64,000 bases of DNA from Uranotaenia lowii (GCF_029784155.1 NC_073693.1:290380875-290444874); one strand, 5' to 3'. Shown: positions 45,774 through 57,660, numbered from the stretch's first letter. The notes: generated from the letters alone by a model not told the origin. Made by a program: numbers and translations.

Positions 45774-45985
45774 CATATTTCAAACTGGTCAAGTTTGAGA
45801 AGCACAATTTTCGACGCTCACTAGTGGTCAAAGGGTTAGCTCTCTGAACTCTCATGATAGATGACGTGGGGTCGATTCTCGGCTGATTGATGAACTTTTT
45901 GACAAATTTTCGATCGCCTCTGTAATTAATTTAGCGATTGCTGGTTACTGCTGCTGAGCATATGGCTACCTTTTTTGGAGCCAAC
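45774..45985 (+). mobile_element. tRNA-related SINE-like repeat, copy 2
   Basis: It aligns with 40863-41080 at roughly 80-85 percent by eye. It carries a box A-like TAGTGGTCAAAGGGTTAGC (45822-45840) and a better box B-like GGGGTCGATTCTC (45868-45880). Two diverged copies inside an element with identical LTRs show that both were already in the source element before it transposed. Confidence 0.65.
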
Positions 45986-46999
45986 GTAAGCAAGATATGT
46001 TCTATGGAATAGAAAATTTTTAAACAATTTTGTTTTTTTTTTGGTTTTGAGATAGGACCTACAGGAAAAAAAATGCAATTTTTTGATACTAAATTCATCA
46101 AAATCGTGAAACCTAGAATAGGAGTTAATGTGTTAAGAACGTTTTTATGGAACATACAAATTCCCGGACATCATCGTAACTCGTCGAGCTGAGTCGATTG
46201 GTACCTATAAAGTGGGGTCTTGGTCCCTTAATTAATGATATCCCCAACTGACCGTTCCCTATGCCTTTCTGTAAGAAAGCCAAAAAGGTCTAATCGGAGA
46301 GGATACTTTTTGAATAATTTCATACAAAGGTATTCATTTGAATTCAAAATCGAATGGAGAGAAACGAGATAGTAGAATTCAGAAATTGAAATTCATTCAG
46401 AATTTCATAACACTCCTGACAGGAAAAATTCCGAAGAAACTGCTACAAAATTGGAAAGAAACTGAGTTTTAAATTAAAGGAAACATAAGATCTTGAAACA
46501 ACGTCTGTATAGATTAACCTTTGAGAAAAAAGGAAAGGAAAGAGAAGCTAGTGCAAAGGCTGTTTATATTGAGTCTGGTGGTACACTGCCCATGCGTATT
46601 CTACCTGTAGAGAATAAACTTAGAATGAAGTTCTTCTCAAAGAAATTTACAGTTAGAGAGCACAACGGTTCAGCATGTAGAGTCAAATGTATTTAAAACA
46701 GATGAATCACTCAATCATTCAGGGGTTTAGTAGTAAATATACTATATTTCAGATGAGTAACAGAATCAACAGTGAACACCAAAACCTTCATAAAAAAAAA
46801 ATAAATCTTTCCACCAGAGATGATCAACGTGACACTGTCTCAACAAGGCCACCTTAAAAGTTATGAAAAAGAAGTCATCAAACATCACATCTCTGTATTA
46901 ATAAAAAGTAAAATATAAGTTCATATTGGTGTTTAGTTCTAAGCGAATGGCTCACAGACATTTTATTTCAGACCATAATAATTATGCTTTATTTATTTC

Positions 47000-47012
47000 A
47001 AGGAAAGGGAGA
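47000..47012 (+). other. Polypurine tract
   Basis: AAGGAAAGGGAGA directly abuts the 3' LTR, the position where plus-strand DNA synthesis is primed. It supports the plus orientation of the element. Confidence 0.85.
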
Positions 47013-47173
47013 TGTGGTGATGCGATAATTCCGCAGCATACTGTAAGTACTATGTTATATACTAATACTACCTCGAACCCACACGAGCGATTATGACGAG
47101 CTCGCTAGCATCGTGGGTGAACTGTCTCGAGCATTCTATTGTAGATTCTCGACCGTGGCACATCGCTACCACA
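47013..47173 (+). repeat. 3' LTR, 161 bp, identical to the 5' LTR
   Basis: I find no difference from 35945-36105 over 161 bp by reading both copies. The zero divergence dates the insertion as recent, or reflects recent gene conversion. It is followed by the TACCT target duplication at 47174-47178. Confidence 0.88.
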
Positions 47174-47178
47174 TACCT

Positions 47179-48297
47179 AATATTCGGTTTCCTACGGTTA
47201 TATTACGGATATCTTATACACTTTTTAAAGAGTCTTTCTCAGAATCTTTAAAGAGGAAAGGAAAATAGCTGTATCTCGCTTGGATACAAGTAGATAAACA
47301 ATTTGCATACAAAGTGAGCTCCCGAAAGTTGTCGATTGTTCGATAAATTCAGTCTGAAATAGTACTATTTTCATGCATTTTTTCAATATAACTCTGAAAG
47401 CTTACTTTTTGCATGCTTGCAATGTTCAACGAAAATATGTATTTTGTTTTTCAAAACAACTTTGTAGAATTTTTTGAAAATTTTAAAATTACCAAAAATG
47501 ATGAATGTTTTAGAAACTCGACTTTCAAGAAGAAATAAGTTTGTCGAAGACAGCAAAGAGATTGAACCTACGGTTTAGAAGTTAGATTTTTATCTCACTT
47601 GTAAGAGGATTGAAAGCACAAACAACATTTCTTTATAGAGCTCATTTTATTTTAAAACTTCTTCGAAAACACCTAGAAGATAAAATGTAAAACAAACAAG
47701 TTATAAGCAACGATCACGTTTTTCAGATTTTTGTGGGGTAAAAGTACGGTTCGATATATGTTAGGCATTTTCACCACTTCTATTCAATCTGTCACCTGAT
47801 TATCATAGTATTTAAAAAAAAAAAAGATAAAAGTTTAAGGAATCAAATGCTGTTCTAGATTTTTTTAAAGAAGCAATGATGATGAATTTACACTCATTAC
47901 TGGATAAAAATTACCCATTTCCATGATATTTTCAGCTTTGTTTGACTATAACTCTAACAATGATCCTTAAAGTTGCCTGGAAACTCTTTCGTTGTATTTT
48001 TAGGACCTGAAACTATATCCGGAAAGTGAAAAGAGGGTGGGCAGTTCGGGGCTTTTTTTGACAAGGCTTTAATGATTTTTAACTCAATGTTTTTTTTCTG
48101 AGCTTTCAAATTTATCGAAAATAGGTAGGTGAAAATGTTCAAATGTTTGCCTATAGGCCTGGTGTAAATTATTTCTTGACACAGTATAAATCCTATGAAA
48201 TAAATCAAAACAATGTTTTTATAAATGGAGTCTTATCGTGGATGATAAATATCATCAAAATGATATCCAAGTTCATTTTATACATTCATAAACTTAA
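47179..48297. other. Gene-free spacer
   Basis: No gene is called. About 47250-47740 contains phrases such as AAGTTTGTCGAAGACA typical of dispersed repeats in this window (compare 8724 and 5466), but no ends could be defined. Confidence 0.5.
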
Positions 48298-48449
48298 CCC
48301 TTCGTTTCATGATTTTTTTTTTCCTTAAAAATAATTTTAAACAGTTGAAAATGATGAATAAGTCATGAAAAAATATTAAAATAAAATACGATTTTTCAAT
48401 TTTTCCGTACATTAATTGTTGCAAATTTGTTACTTTATGAAACGAAGGG
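48298..48449. mobile_element. 152-bp piggyBac-like MITE flanked by TTAA
   Basis: CCCTTCGTTTCAT (48298-48310) and ATGAAACGAAGGG (48437-48449) are perfect inverted repeats. TTAA flanks both ends (48294-48297 and 48450-48453). It has the same CCC start and TTAA rule as 6834-7366, but the rest of the terminus differs, so it is a sibling family rather than another copy. Confidence 0.82.
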
Positions 48450-48453
48450 TTAA

Positions 48454-48889
48454 GGTTACTAATTTGAGGAGAAAACATGTGTTTAGAAATTTAAAGAACA
48501 AGCCACGAAAATGGCGAATACTCTAAAAATCAAAATAAAATCATCACTTTTTCACAAGGAAAAACTCTTCTATTCAATTGGTTTCCAATCATTTAACCTT
48601 TTGTTTTATAAAATTTTGGCTGACATTGTTTTAAAACCTGAGTTTGAAAATTTTTCACAAGAATTTTCTTTTTCTTATCACAAAGCAAAACGTAAAGTAT
48701 CGTGGGCCGCTTTTTTTTCTTTGCTCCATAACTTCTTTTAGATATAAGATAAAATGAACAAAGATAAATGGTATGGTTTCCTACATTCCTACATTCCTAC
48801 ATCATTTGGTAATACAATTTATATTTTAATAAATTAATTTTCCCGAGTTCTGACTGTTTTAAAATAGGAAAGTTTTTTGAAAAAAATTG
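48454..48889. other. AT-rich spacer
   Basis: A 76-codon plus-strand frame (48511-48741) has no recognisable domain and ordinary AT-rich composition. A short direct repeat CCTACATT occurs three times at about 48780-48800. Nothing else is seen. Confidence 0.45.
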
Positions 48890-49595
48890 TGGGGAATTGT
48901 GGGCCACCAAATCCAAAATGATCAAATAACATGCAGAGTGTTTATGAGTTCACCCAAAATTGTGATTATACTCAAGTTATACTCAAGTAATATTGGATGA
49001 GAAAAAAAATAGAGAGTTCTGTTTAACTGAATGGACTAAAAAATCTGGCTCGCGTACGTTTTGGCAAAATCCCTTATATAGGATTTAAGTTCGTCTTTAT
49101 CGCGTTCACTAAAAGTAATAGAATATTTTTCATAACACTTCATTTGGCATAGGAAAACTTCATAGACAAAAAAATGTATTTTAAGTTATGAATGTCTATA
49201 AAAACACCAGGTGGCCCACGACACCCCAAATTATATGGCCCATAATTTCCCACAAGCTACGATTTACAAATTGGTTGCGCTCGAGTGGCTAATTGTTATT
49301 GTATAAAAATTCCTTCAACATGTGCAAAAGCAAGGCAAAATAAAGATCATAAGCATATGAGCATATTTTTATTTTGAACTTTAGATTTCCCAGCGATGCA
49401 ATTTGCGGGTGCTTGTTTGATTAAGTAATTTATTTTTTTCTGACTAGTTAGATAAAAAAAGGATATCATGCGTGCGGACACAAGTAAACAATATATGGAC
49501 ATATATGCTCCTACAGATCGGCGACGATGACAGTTGGATTGAGATTTTTATCTCAACACACATCCAAGATATGAAGGATGGTCCACGTTTCCCCA
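48890..49595. mobile_element. Dispersed TIR element, copy 2 (opposite orientation)
   Basis: TGGGGAATTGTGGGCCAC at the left and TGGTCCACGTTTCCCCA at the right match, in reverse complement, the two ends of 22654-23235. The inner phrase CATCGTCGCC-type is found as GGCGACGATGACAGTTGGAT (49519-49538). The copies differ by many substitutions and indels, so both are old. No transposase frame is present. Confidence 0.65.
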
Positions 49596-51453
49596 TGGCC
49601 CACGATACCTCACTCTCCCCTATAAAATTTTGACTAGAAATATTTCAAATAATTATCAACAATTTTTTTTTATCTAAACAAGAAACAAGTTTTCAAAATT
49701 TCATTGCATAAATTAAAATGGTTCATTTTTCTTCTCATTCCAGGTTCGTTAACATTTTTCTCCAAACTTTTCAAACATAAGGTTTGTATATTTTCCATTT
49801 TTTTTAACTTTACGAGCCTCTGATCCTCACAGGCGCCACTTTGACAGCAATGTGGTCACTACTCAATTTCGCTCACTTCCGGTGCCTGGTTGTAAACCAT
49901 TTTTCGTTCGCCTATCTATGTATATCTACTTGGTTGACTATGTACTCTGCCAAGACTTCTGCTATAGATAATCGCTAGGACCGGGGCCCTAATGTTGGCG
50001 GTTCAGATTTACAAAGCACAATGAGGGCTGCCCGCTCACGAGTTAATGGATTTCAGCGCAAAAATCTCTGATGCGTACCAGTTAATCTATCTTCTCGAGA
50101 AATTTTTTTGAGGTTTGATATGAGAGGAAAGGGAAATTTTTGGCTCGTCTTTAGAAGGAGAGGAAAGGGGGGATGACTCACGAGTAGGGGGAGAGAACAA
50201 AACGCTTCATAATGTCAATTAGTCCCGGTCTTGATTTATTTTATTGCCCCCTGTATGTTGGTGAGGCCTTTTGATGGATGATTTTTGGTTACCCTCTATC
50301 AGTGCTAAACTGTAATTTTAAAGCACGAAATAGGCAGACAGAAACTTGTAATTAAATGCCGTTCAGTTGAGATTGTGCCTTCATGTTCTTCAATAGAAAA
50401 GCCAAACCAAAATCTTTCTCCAAACTGACAACTTATTTGCGAAAGTAATCCAGAACCGGTTACCTATCACATTGGAGCGGAAATTTGATCATTACATACA
50501 GGTTTGGCAGAGGAAAAAACCAAAAACATACATAGAATCAACATCAGCTGCTGCGCAAATAAAGGTTCTTATCGATGCTTTTCTAGAGTGATTCATTGAT
50601 TTTTGAAACAAACAATTAAAAGATTTGACTCTTAAAGATTTTTTTTCATAATTTATCACTGATTTTAAATTCCATCATCAAAATTTGATATTTGAAAAAA
50701 TTGTTGTAAACATTTAAAAAAAATGGGAAATTTTTGAACCAATCCACGATTGCTAAGAGCATTGATTCTTCTGGTTTGTGGCGAGAAACTTTGCTTCATC
50801 GAAATCCATTAAATCCCCCGAAGACCAGAGAAGCGTTAGTTGTTCTGGAGCAAACTATCCGGGAACTGTCATTGAACCGTGTGTGCCAGATCCGGCATAC
50901 AACCATGCCAGATACAACCATCGGGTGTGCCGTAAAAAAGCAGCCAGCAAACCCCAAACCGGGACAAGGGGAATAGATATTTGCTTGCTATGGTGCTTTG
51001 GTGTGCCATCGGATCCGGTTTTGGTTTCTTCCGAATCGGGGTTTTTGTCCGGAGATTATCTCAGGTCGCTGGCCAACCAAAGCCCGATCAATGAAGAAGA
51101 AAGCGTTCATCGTCGTCAACGGATGTGTGCCATATCTATCGGATCTGACGCTGGGGACACGTAATGCACGGGTTAGTTTTTTCACCTTTCCTTTTTCTGA
51201 CACTCTTACCGTTTGACCATCCCGAAATTTGCTCAAGCTTGTTGGTGTTTGTTTTGAGGTTATGTTGTTTACCTTCCGGAGGTTCCACGTGCAGATGAAA
51301 TCGGAGATTTATGCCGGAACTCACCTGTTAAATGAGAGTTAGAAATGAAGTTGAAGTTTTAGAAAGGAATATTGTGCTATTATGTTAAGAAATAATCAAT
51401 CAAATTGAATGAATTTCAATTTTTTTAGAAACAAAATCATCATATTTTTACTA
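49596..51453. other. GC-richer, probably single-copy interval
   Basis: 49800-50300 and 50730-51330 are the most GC-rich, non-repetitive parts of this arm. Overlapping frames of up to 128 codons exist on both strands at 50734-51324, but they overlap each other in three frames and show no domain, so coding is not supported. The interval is a candidate for conserved non-coding DNA or a small unrecognised exon. Confidence 0.45.
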
Positions 51454-52334
51454 GAGTGTTCATTTCCCGGCCATTTCCCCATTCCCGGGAATCGGGAAAT
51501 CTGGTTGCCTGTTTCCCGGGAATTCCCGGGATCCCGGGAAACATTCAAAAATATGTAAAATATATGCACTTTGATTCAAATATACATAGCTTATCGAACA
51601 TTTCTTGCGTACAAGCCCATAATTTGTTCAAAAATAATGTTTTTAGACTTATTTTTAATTAAATTAATAAAAATGTTTTCATCAATGATAAATTAAAACA
51701 ATCAAACAAACTATAAAATAACCTGAATGAGTCAAATGAAGAAAATTAAGTCATGCAATTAGGGGTTAAAAAAACTTTTTAATTGTTTGATTATTCCAAC
51801 CTTTTTTCGTTTTTCAGAACACTTTACATATTTGCTCTCATATGGAAAAAAACGATGTATTCTTCACTTTTAAGTTTTGAAAATTTCTGGCTTCCAAAGT
51901 CAGAGGGAAACAAGTGCATAAATTGTTACTTTCGAGAAAACACACTCTGTCTAATCTTGAAATCTGGAGGCATTAAAAAGAGTCTATCTCGGATTTTTCA
52001 TATATTTTTCGAAGTGTTGTGGGTTTACGTTTAATGAAAACGGTGTGGAAATACATATAATCTTTTTAAACTTATCTATTTGAATAGAAAAATTGCACCA
52101 AATAGCTGCAAAATGTCTACTGTCACAGGAATCGGCATATTCTCAATGAATTTTGTACGACTACATTTTCAGAAATAATAATAAGAATGGTTCCGGAGGC
52201 TATCCTTTCCAGAGAAATAATTTTATACATGTCGGGAATTCCCGGGAATGAAACTATGATTCCTGGGAATTGGGAATTCCCGAATTTTCAAATTCCCGGA
52301 AATTCCCGCCCGGGAAATCCCGGTATAGACACTC
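51454..52334. mobile_element. 881-bp TA-flanked MITE with CCCGGGAA-rich arms
   Basis: The left end GAGTGTTCATTTCCCGG and the right end, in reverse complement GAGTGTCTATACCGGGA, are flanked by TA (51452-51453 and 52335-52336). Both subterminal regions are dense in TTCCCGGGAATTCCCGGG strings (51465-51541 and 52228-52323), which would form strong stem structures. The interior is AT-rich and non-coding. It is the larger relative of 32388-32501. Confidence 0.72.
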
Positions 52335-54899
52335 TAATTTTTACAGATTTTTCAAACATTTCGAATGAAGTCAGAGTGTGATTTTAAAACAGCAATTATT
52401 TTAGAGATAACTTGAGATTAATTTACTCATTTGACCTATACGGCGTATGTCTTTTATATGTTGCTGATTATTCATTCTTGTATGGAAGTTTTAAGAATAT
52501 TTGCAAAAAAAATTGCAACCATCAGGTTCAATAATATTTTAACAAAAATAGGCTATGTTTTTGGAAAATCGATGATGTTTTTAGAGATACGGAAATTCTA
52601 TTTATATCACTTAAACAAGTTTTTAAGATTTGTTAAAATTGATGGTATTTTTGTTTCTAAATAAAAATATTATTTGAAAATTATTGGATCTACAATGTAT
52701 TTTTCAGTCTTATGTCTGTGGATCGTTATGATGTTAAAATTGATAATATTTAAAGTTAGGGCTGAGTAACCTTTTGAACTAATGGACCAGTTTTGATTCA
52801 AAATCTTGTCGGCAGGCCGCACTTATATAAAGTAACACTCGTAATTTATTTGCAGAACTTTATAAATAATAACAAAAAGATGTGCTAGATAAAAATGTTA
52901 AATCGGAATCCTTATTACACATTTTTAGTGATTTTTATAAAGATCAATTTTATTCATTTCAATCATTAAAAAGAAATTTTACATCCTTTTTTATATGATG
53001 CACATCGGGCAAAATCAGCCGAAAATGATTAGGTACGTTGCTAAATGAATGTCAGGTTTGTTGTCCTTTTTGAATACATAAAATTTTTTCAATCAACTTG
53101 AACTTCTTTGCAACATTCGTTATTCCAAACATAGACATTAGACGCTGCAAGCTTTGTATGAAAAATTCAAATTCACATTTTTACACCTCCCGTAGCTGTT
53201 TTCGGTTGCTCTGCCACAAATAGCAATTAAAATTTTGGTAGCGATTCATTCAGTCTTGAATATGCGCAACGAATTTTAATTTTGCATGGAAATTTGTGTG
53301 GGATAGAAAAAGTTGGCATTCAAAAATCGCCAGAGATGTGCTGAAAGTTAAAAATATATCTATGGATTTGATATATTTATTGATTCTTGCAGTACGTTTC
53401 ATGTAAACAAGTTCACAGTCATACGAAAAACGATATTCAATGTTTAGCAGAAAAAAAATGATTTAAGCGTTTTTGACTGCTCATTTTAAAGCTGTTTAAC
53501 CGTAGAATAAAAATTAAAAAATCGTAAAAAACTGCTTTGGATAGCCAATGAATTTTTTGATATATTTCACTTTGACAAAAACATTTCTTGAAATGTGTTT
53601 AAGTTCTAGCCAGCAAACCTGCTAATTTTAAATAATTTTCATTGATATCTGATTTATTTTATATTTTTTATATTTTGGTAAAAAAAGAAGATCAAGAATA
53701 GGCAAAACAATTTGAGGACAAATTTCATTTAAACTTTTTATTTTTTTATTTAAATTTTCTTGATGATTAAGAACGCCAAAATTCCTTCTTCCATCAAAAT
53801 TCCATACAAAATTGAATCGTGTTGCGCAAATTCAAGAATCAACAAAATCACCCCAAATTTTACACTGATGCTTGGTGACCCAAAAAGGCATCGAAAAAAA
53901 TATGGGAGCAAAAAGTAATTTTTACAACGGTCTAATGGATTTCATTTAACTCACATTTTTTCCTTAAAACGAAAATTTTTCAAGATTTTTCTACGATGCG
54001 TAGTAAACATTTAACTCGTTTTCATATAAAAATCTTTAATTAGGGGTTTAACCCCTCCCCCCATGAAGATTTTTTTCCAAGTAAAATTTCCAGTTCAAGA
54101 AATAAATTTACCGTAGTAAAATGAAATACTTTCATCCAAAAGATCTTTAAAAATAAGTTTTTAAATCATGTCAGAAAATTGGCTTACCACCGGCGGTATT
54201 TAGTCCACCTTAGTCACTCTAGGCCTAAAACATTCCATTTTACGACACGATATAACGTTGATAATTTGAAACTAATTTATAACTGTCAATTTCGATTTTC
54301 AATTTAGTTATTTTCCTGTATTGAAACTCAAATCTTGACACATAAAAACGCCATCTCGTCTTTGAAATTGTTTTTATGAGAAGTATTTCTGAACAAGTTC
54401 ATCCATAACTTTATAACTTATCGCTTTGATAATGAAGAAAAAACTTTTGTAGGATTACAAATTTTATGCTGATATGAATTATTTTGCAAGAATACAATTT
54501 CAACCTCAATTTTATTATAAGCTTCTTAATCTTCTAAATGTTCAACTCCACATTCAAAAAGGTTTTGATAAATGACACAAGGTCACAAGTTCCCTCTTTT
54601 CTGAAGTGAAAAATAAAAAGCCAATTTTGATCAATTCTCAAGCTTCTGGAAAATGTTCTAAATTTTTTGCGATAAAAAATCTATATTAAAAGTTTTTATA
54701 AATTTCTTTAATCCTCAGGGATTTTTTTATTCCTGCAGAAAAAAATAAAAGTTAGAGTACCTATATATAAGTTTTATATTTGTTTTCTTCCCAACACTGT
54801 GAAATAATAGAATTTAAACAAATTTTTAAATAAATATTTACTAAATTAAAATTTTGGATATTTTCAAGGGCACAAATAAGTTCGTTTTACAAACTTCAA
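52335..54899. other. AT-rich interval, nothing recognised
   Basis: No gene, tandem array or inverted-repeat element is seen. Frames are at most 77 codons. Around 53150-54060 there are phrases suggestive of old dispersed repeats (for example TTTGTATGAAAAATTCAAAT), but no ends. Confidence 0.45.
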
Positions 54900-56400
54900 C
54901 AAATTTGTTAAATGAAAAATACACTTTTTTTATTTTCTTCAATAAAGTCTAAAAATTTACTCCAAACTTTTGAAAACTGTTGAATTTTACTTTTTAGATA
55001 ATTCAGCATCATTATCAAAATTATATCCCTTAATTGGATAACCATTATAAACAAATTCAAAATCAGTTTTATCTTCATGTCAGTTAATCGGTATTCAATG
55101 ATAGATGTAACTAAAAACTGATAACTTGTTATCTTCAAATCACCAAAAAGAGAGGTGATAGACGAAATCTGAAAAAAACGAGTTTAGGACGCCAAAATTG
55201 TCCATAGGCATCTAAATATTGTTTCTTGAGTTATAAATAAAATTCCATAAAATATTTTCAATTTGGAAAAACGTTTTAAAAAAAACCAATTCTATCTAAA
55301 ATGTTATCTTATCGTTTTCAACTTCATAATTTGTTTAAATTTTTAAAGAATTTAATCACGGTTACTTAAATAAAATTTGAATAGATACTGAGCGAGTCCT
55401 CATGGAACTGAAATGTTCTCAATTTTAAATAAATTTACCAAATTCTATTGAATAGTTTTTTTTTAATTTTCAAATAAACTTACCAAATTTCATAGTCAAA
55501 CTAATTGAAAAATTGAAATTTTTTCCATAAGTTTGCCTCTCTACTCTACTCTGAGTTTTTGTGTTCTAAAAGTTAGTTTTTGCTTTTGTCCTTACTAATA
55601 GACTACAAAATATTGGAAATGTTTATAAACGTTTTAATATTTTTTTTAAATTATTTAATCCTGTTTTTTGATCGATCATGATTTTTTTAATGAACAGTTC
55701 AAAAGTGATTGGAAGAAGAACACTTTTAACTTTATTCAAATGTATAATGTTATCAAAATAAGTGTTTGCTTTCAATATTTATAAAATACTTGGAATTCCT
55801 TATTTTTATTTTTATCATATTTGTATTTGATCATTGAAGAAATCACCCTTTTCTTAAACTTCATGGTCTTTTGAAGCATTTGATTCTGATAAAATGATAA
55901 AAAAATGCCCAGACTTTGATCCCCGACACTATTTAATTTATTTATATTTTATCAAATTGAACTCAATTATCATCAATGTAATGAATAAATTCGCTTTAGT
56001 TCAAAATGGATTTTTTTTTCCTTTTCGAAAATTCACATTTCAAATCTTTATCGAATACTATTTAAAATTCAAAATATTACATAGGAATTTTTAATCAACC
56101 CTTCAATTGAAAATAAAGAAACAAAGTGTAATTTAAAATGATTAAAAATTAACAATTCTATTCATTTTGCTAAAAAAAATCATGGTAAATTTCTAACCTG
56201 ATTTGAAATATAATTAAGAATTCGAATTTAATTTGTTTTCAAATCTGGTGATATATATTTTTTTCTGTGCACTGATTTTCATGATAAAAATAAAAGTTCT
56301 GGTTACATTCAAAATTTTTATACGCATCCTTTTTCTAGTGTTTCGAAAATATTGAACTTTTAGTCCAGAATAAGTATCATCATTTTTAATATTTTTTTAA
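54900..56400. repeat. Diverged tandem duplication, copy 1
   Basis: TTGAATTTTACTTTTTAGAT (54982-55001), GCATCATTATC, GTGATAGACGAAAT, TTTTTGTGTTCTAAAA (about 55555), TTTATAAACGTTTTAAT, TTTTTTGATCGATCATGATT and CAAATCTGGTGATAT occur in this order here and again in copy 2. Spacing between matched landmarks falls from ~1.7 kb to ~1.3 kb, so the copies differ by several deletions. The tract is non-coding and AT-rich. Confidence 0.65.
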
Positions 56401-56585
56401 AAAATTCCAGAACAACCATTGATTCGATACTTTATTCAGATTATTTTCAATCGTATTAATTAGTATAATTATTTTTTCGAATTTGGTAGAGTAAAGGTCA
56501 TGAGCAGAAAAATGGTAGAGAAATCAATTTCCATTTGTGCATTTTTGGAATTGTTATTATTTTTAGCTAAAATTGAATTTCGAAA

Positions 56586-56603
56586 CCCCCCCCCCCCCCC
56601 CCC
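56586..56603 (+). repeat. C18 homopolymer
   Basis: Eighteen C in a row followed by TCCTCC, next to the boundary of the two duplication copies. On the minus strand this is a G run that could form a G-quadruplex. Length is likely to vary between individuals and reads. Confidence 0.9.
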
Positions 56604-57660
56604 TCCTCCATTGTCGGGTCCTTCGTACGGGCCTGATGTTAGAAATACTTTTGATGACATCTTTCCAAAATTGAAAAAAGTGTAGAATTTTACTTTTTTA
56701 GTTTATGCATCATCATCTTTAAAAGATTATTCCTTGACTAACATGAATTTGTACACTTGTTATTTCATAAGTAATCTATGATTAATTTTACTCAAAACTG
56801 ATTCTCTCTATAGCTAATAAATTCTATATCACCGGAACGCAAAGTGATAGACAAAATTTGACAAAAGATTCGAGTTCAGGTCGATCAAATCATTCAAAGT
56901 TACAAAAATGCTGTTCAATTGAGTTATCAATTAAAAATCTATTATTAATTTTTTTAAACCCTTAAACAAGTTTATTGAATAAAAAACTATCCAAAAATGT
57001 TAAAAAATTTAACTTATTCATCTCTATAGACGAAAGTTTACCGAATTTTTAAAGTCAAACTATTAAATTTTGTGAAATATTTTTATAGGTTTTTTTTTTA
57101 ATTCTGAATGTTTGTGTTCTGAAAACATAATCTTCTTGGAACTACATTTTTAAAATGAAAAATATAATTTTCACCTTCTGCTCTTTCCAGGACCCAAAAT
57201 TCCAAATGAAAGCGACAAAATATTCAGAGCTTTATGTTTTAAAGTTTGAAACTTTCGATTAAAAATTTTATAAACGTTTCGTTCATTTTCGTTACATTAA
57301 ATCATGATTTTTAATCGATCATGATTTATAATTTATCTTTAGAAATTTCGAAGTAGCAACTTGAAAGTTTAATTTTAATGCGAAGTGTTAACTTATTTTG
57401 AAATATCTTTGTATTTTCAATATTTACAAGTTGTATTATAAATATATCAAGTTGTTATTTTGAGCTTCAGACCATTTATTAAGAAATTTTGATTTTTTTT
57501 AAAATCTGGTGTGATATCTAATAAATTTTAATTCTGTGCATTTATTCTTATGTCCGTAGCATTTTATTCGAAAATTTGACTTGCGTTCTTTTTCTGGTAT
57601 TTTTGAAATCGAGGAGGAATGACCTTCATGGATTAAATTGATATAAAAAAAAAATAGTAT
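56600..57660. repeat. Diverged tandem duplication, copy 2
   Basis: The counterparts are TAGAATTTTACTTTTTTAGT (56684-56703), GCATCATCATC, GTGATAGACAAAAT (56846-56859), GTTTGTGTTCTGAAAA (about 57108), TTTATAAACGTTTCG, TTTTAATCGATCATGATT (57310-57327) and AAAATCTGGTGTGATAT. A poly-C tract lies at the junction with copy 1. Strong divergence indicates an old event. Confidence 0.65.

Larger units (their letters stand above)
36106..46999. other. Non-coding interior of the LTR element
   Basis: Apart from the repeats listed separately, the interior is AT-rich without sustained reading frames. The first ~1.8 kb has a purine/GT bias on the plus strand. The most coding-like stretch is 46493-46696 (67 codons, plus, no standard ATG start), rich in Lys, Arg and Glu and unrecognised. 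It might be a relic of a terminal pol segment or chance. Confidence 0.6.
35945..47173 (+). mobile_element. 11.2-kb LTR retrotransposon without gag or pol (LARD type)
   Basis: Two identical 161-bp direct repeats delimit the element. Each starts TGTGGT and ends ACCACA. The element is flanked by TACCT on the left (35940-35944) and TACCT on the right (47174-47178), a 5-bp target duplication. A TGG-starting primer-site candidate lies 2 bases after the left LTR and a 13-purine tract directly precedes the right LTR, which sets plus orientation. The 10.9-kb interior has no open frame above 127 codons and no motif of protease, reverse transcriptase, RNase H or integrase that I can see. Identical LTRs mean recent insertion, so the lack of genes is not explained by decay in place. 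It was probably mobilised in trans. No superfamily can be assigned without a relative. Confidence 0.88.
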
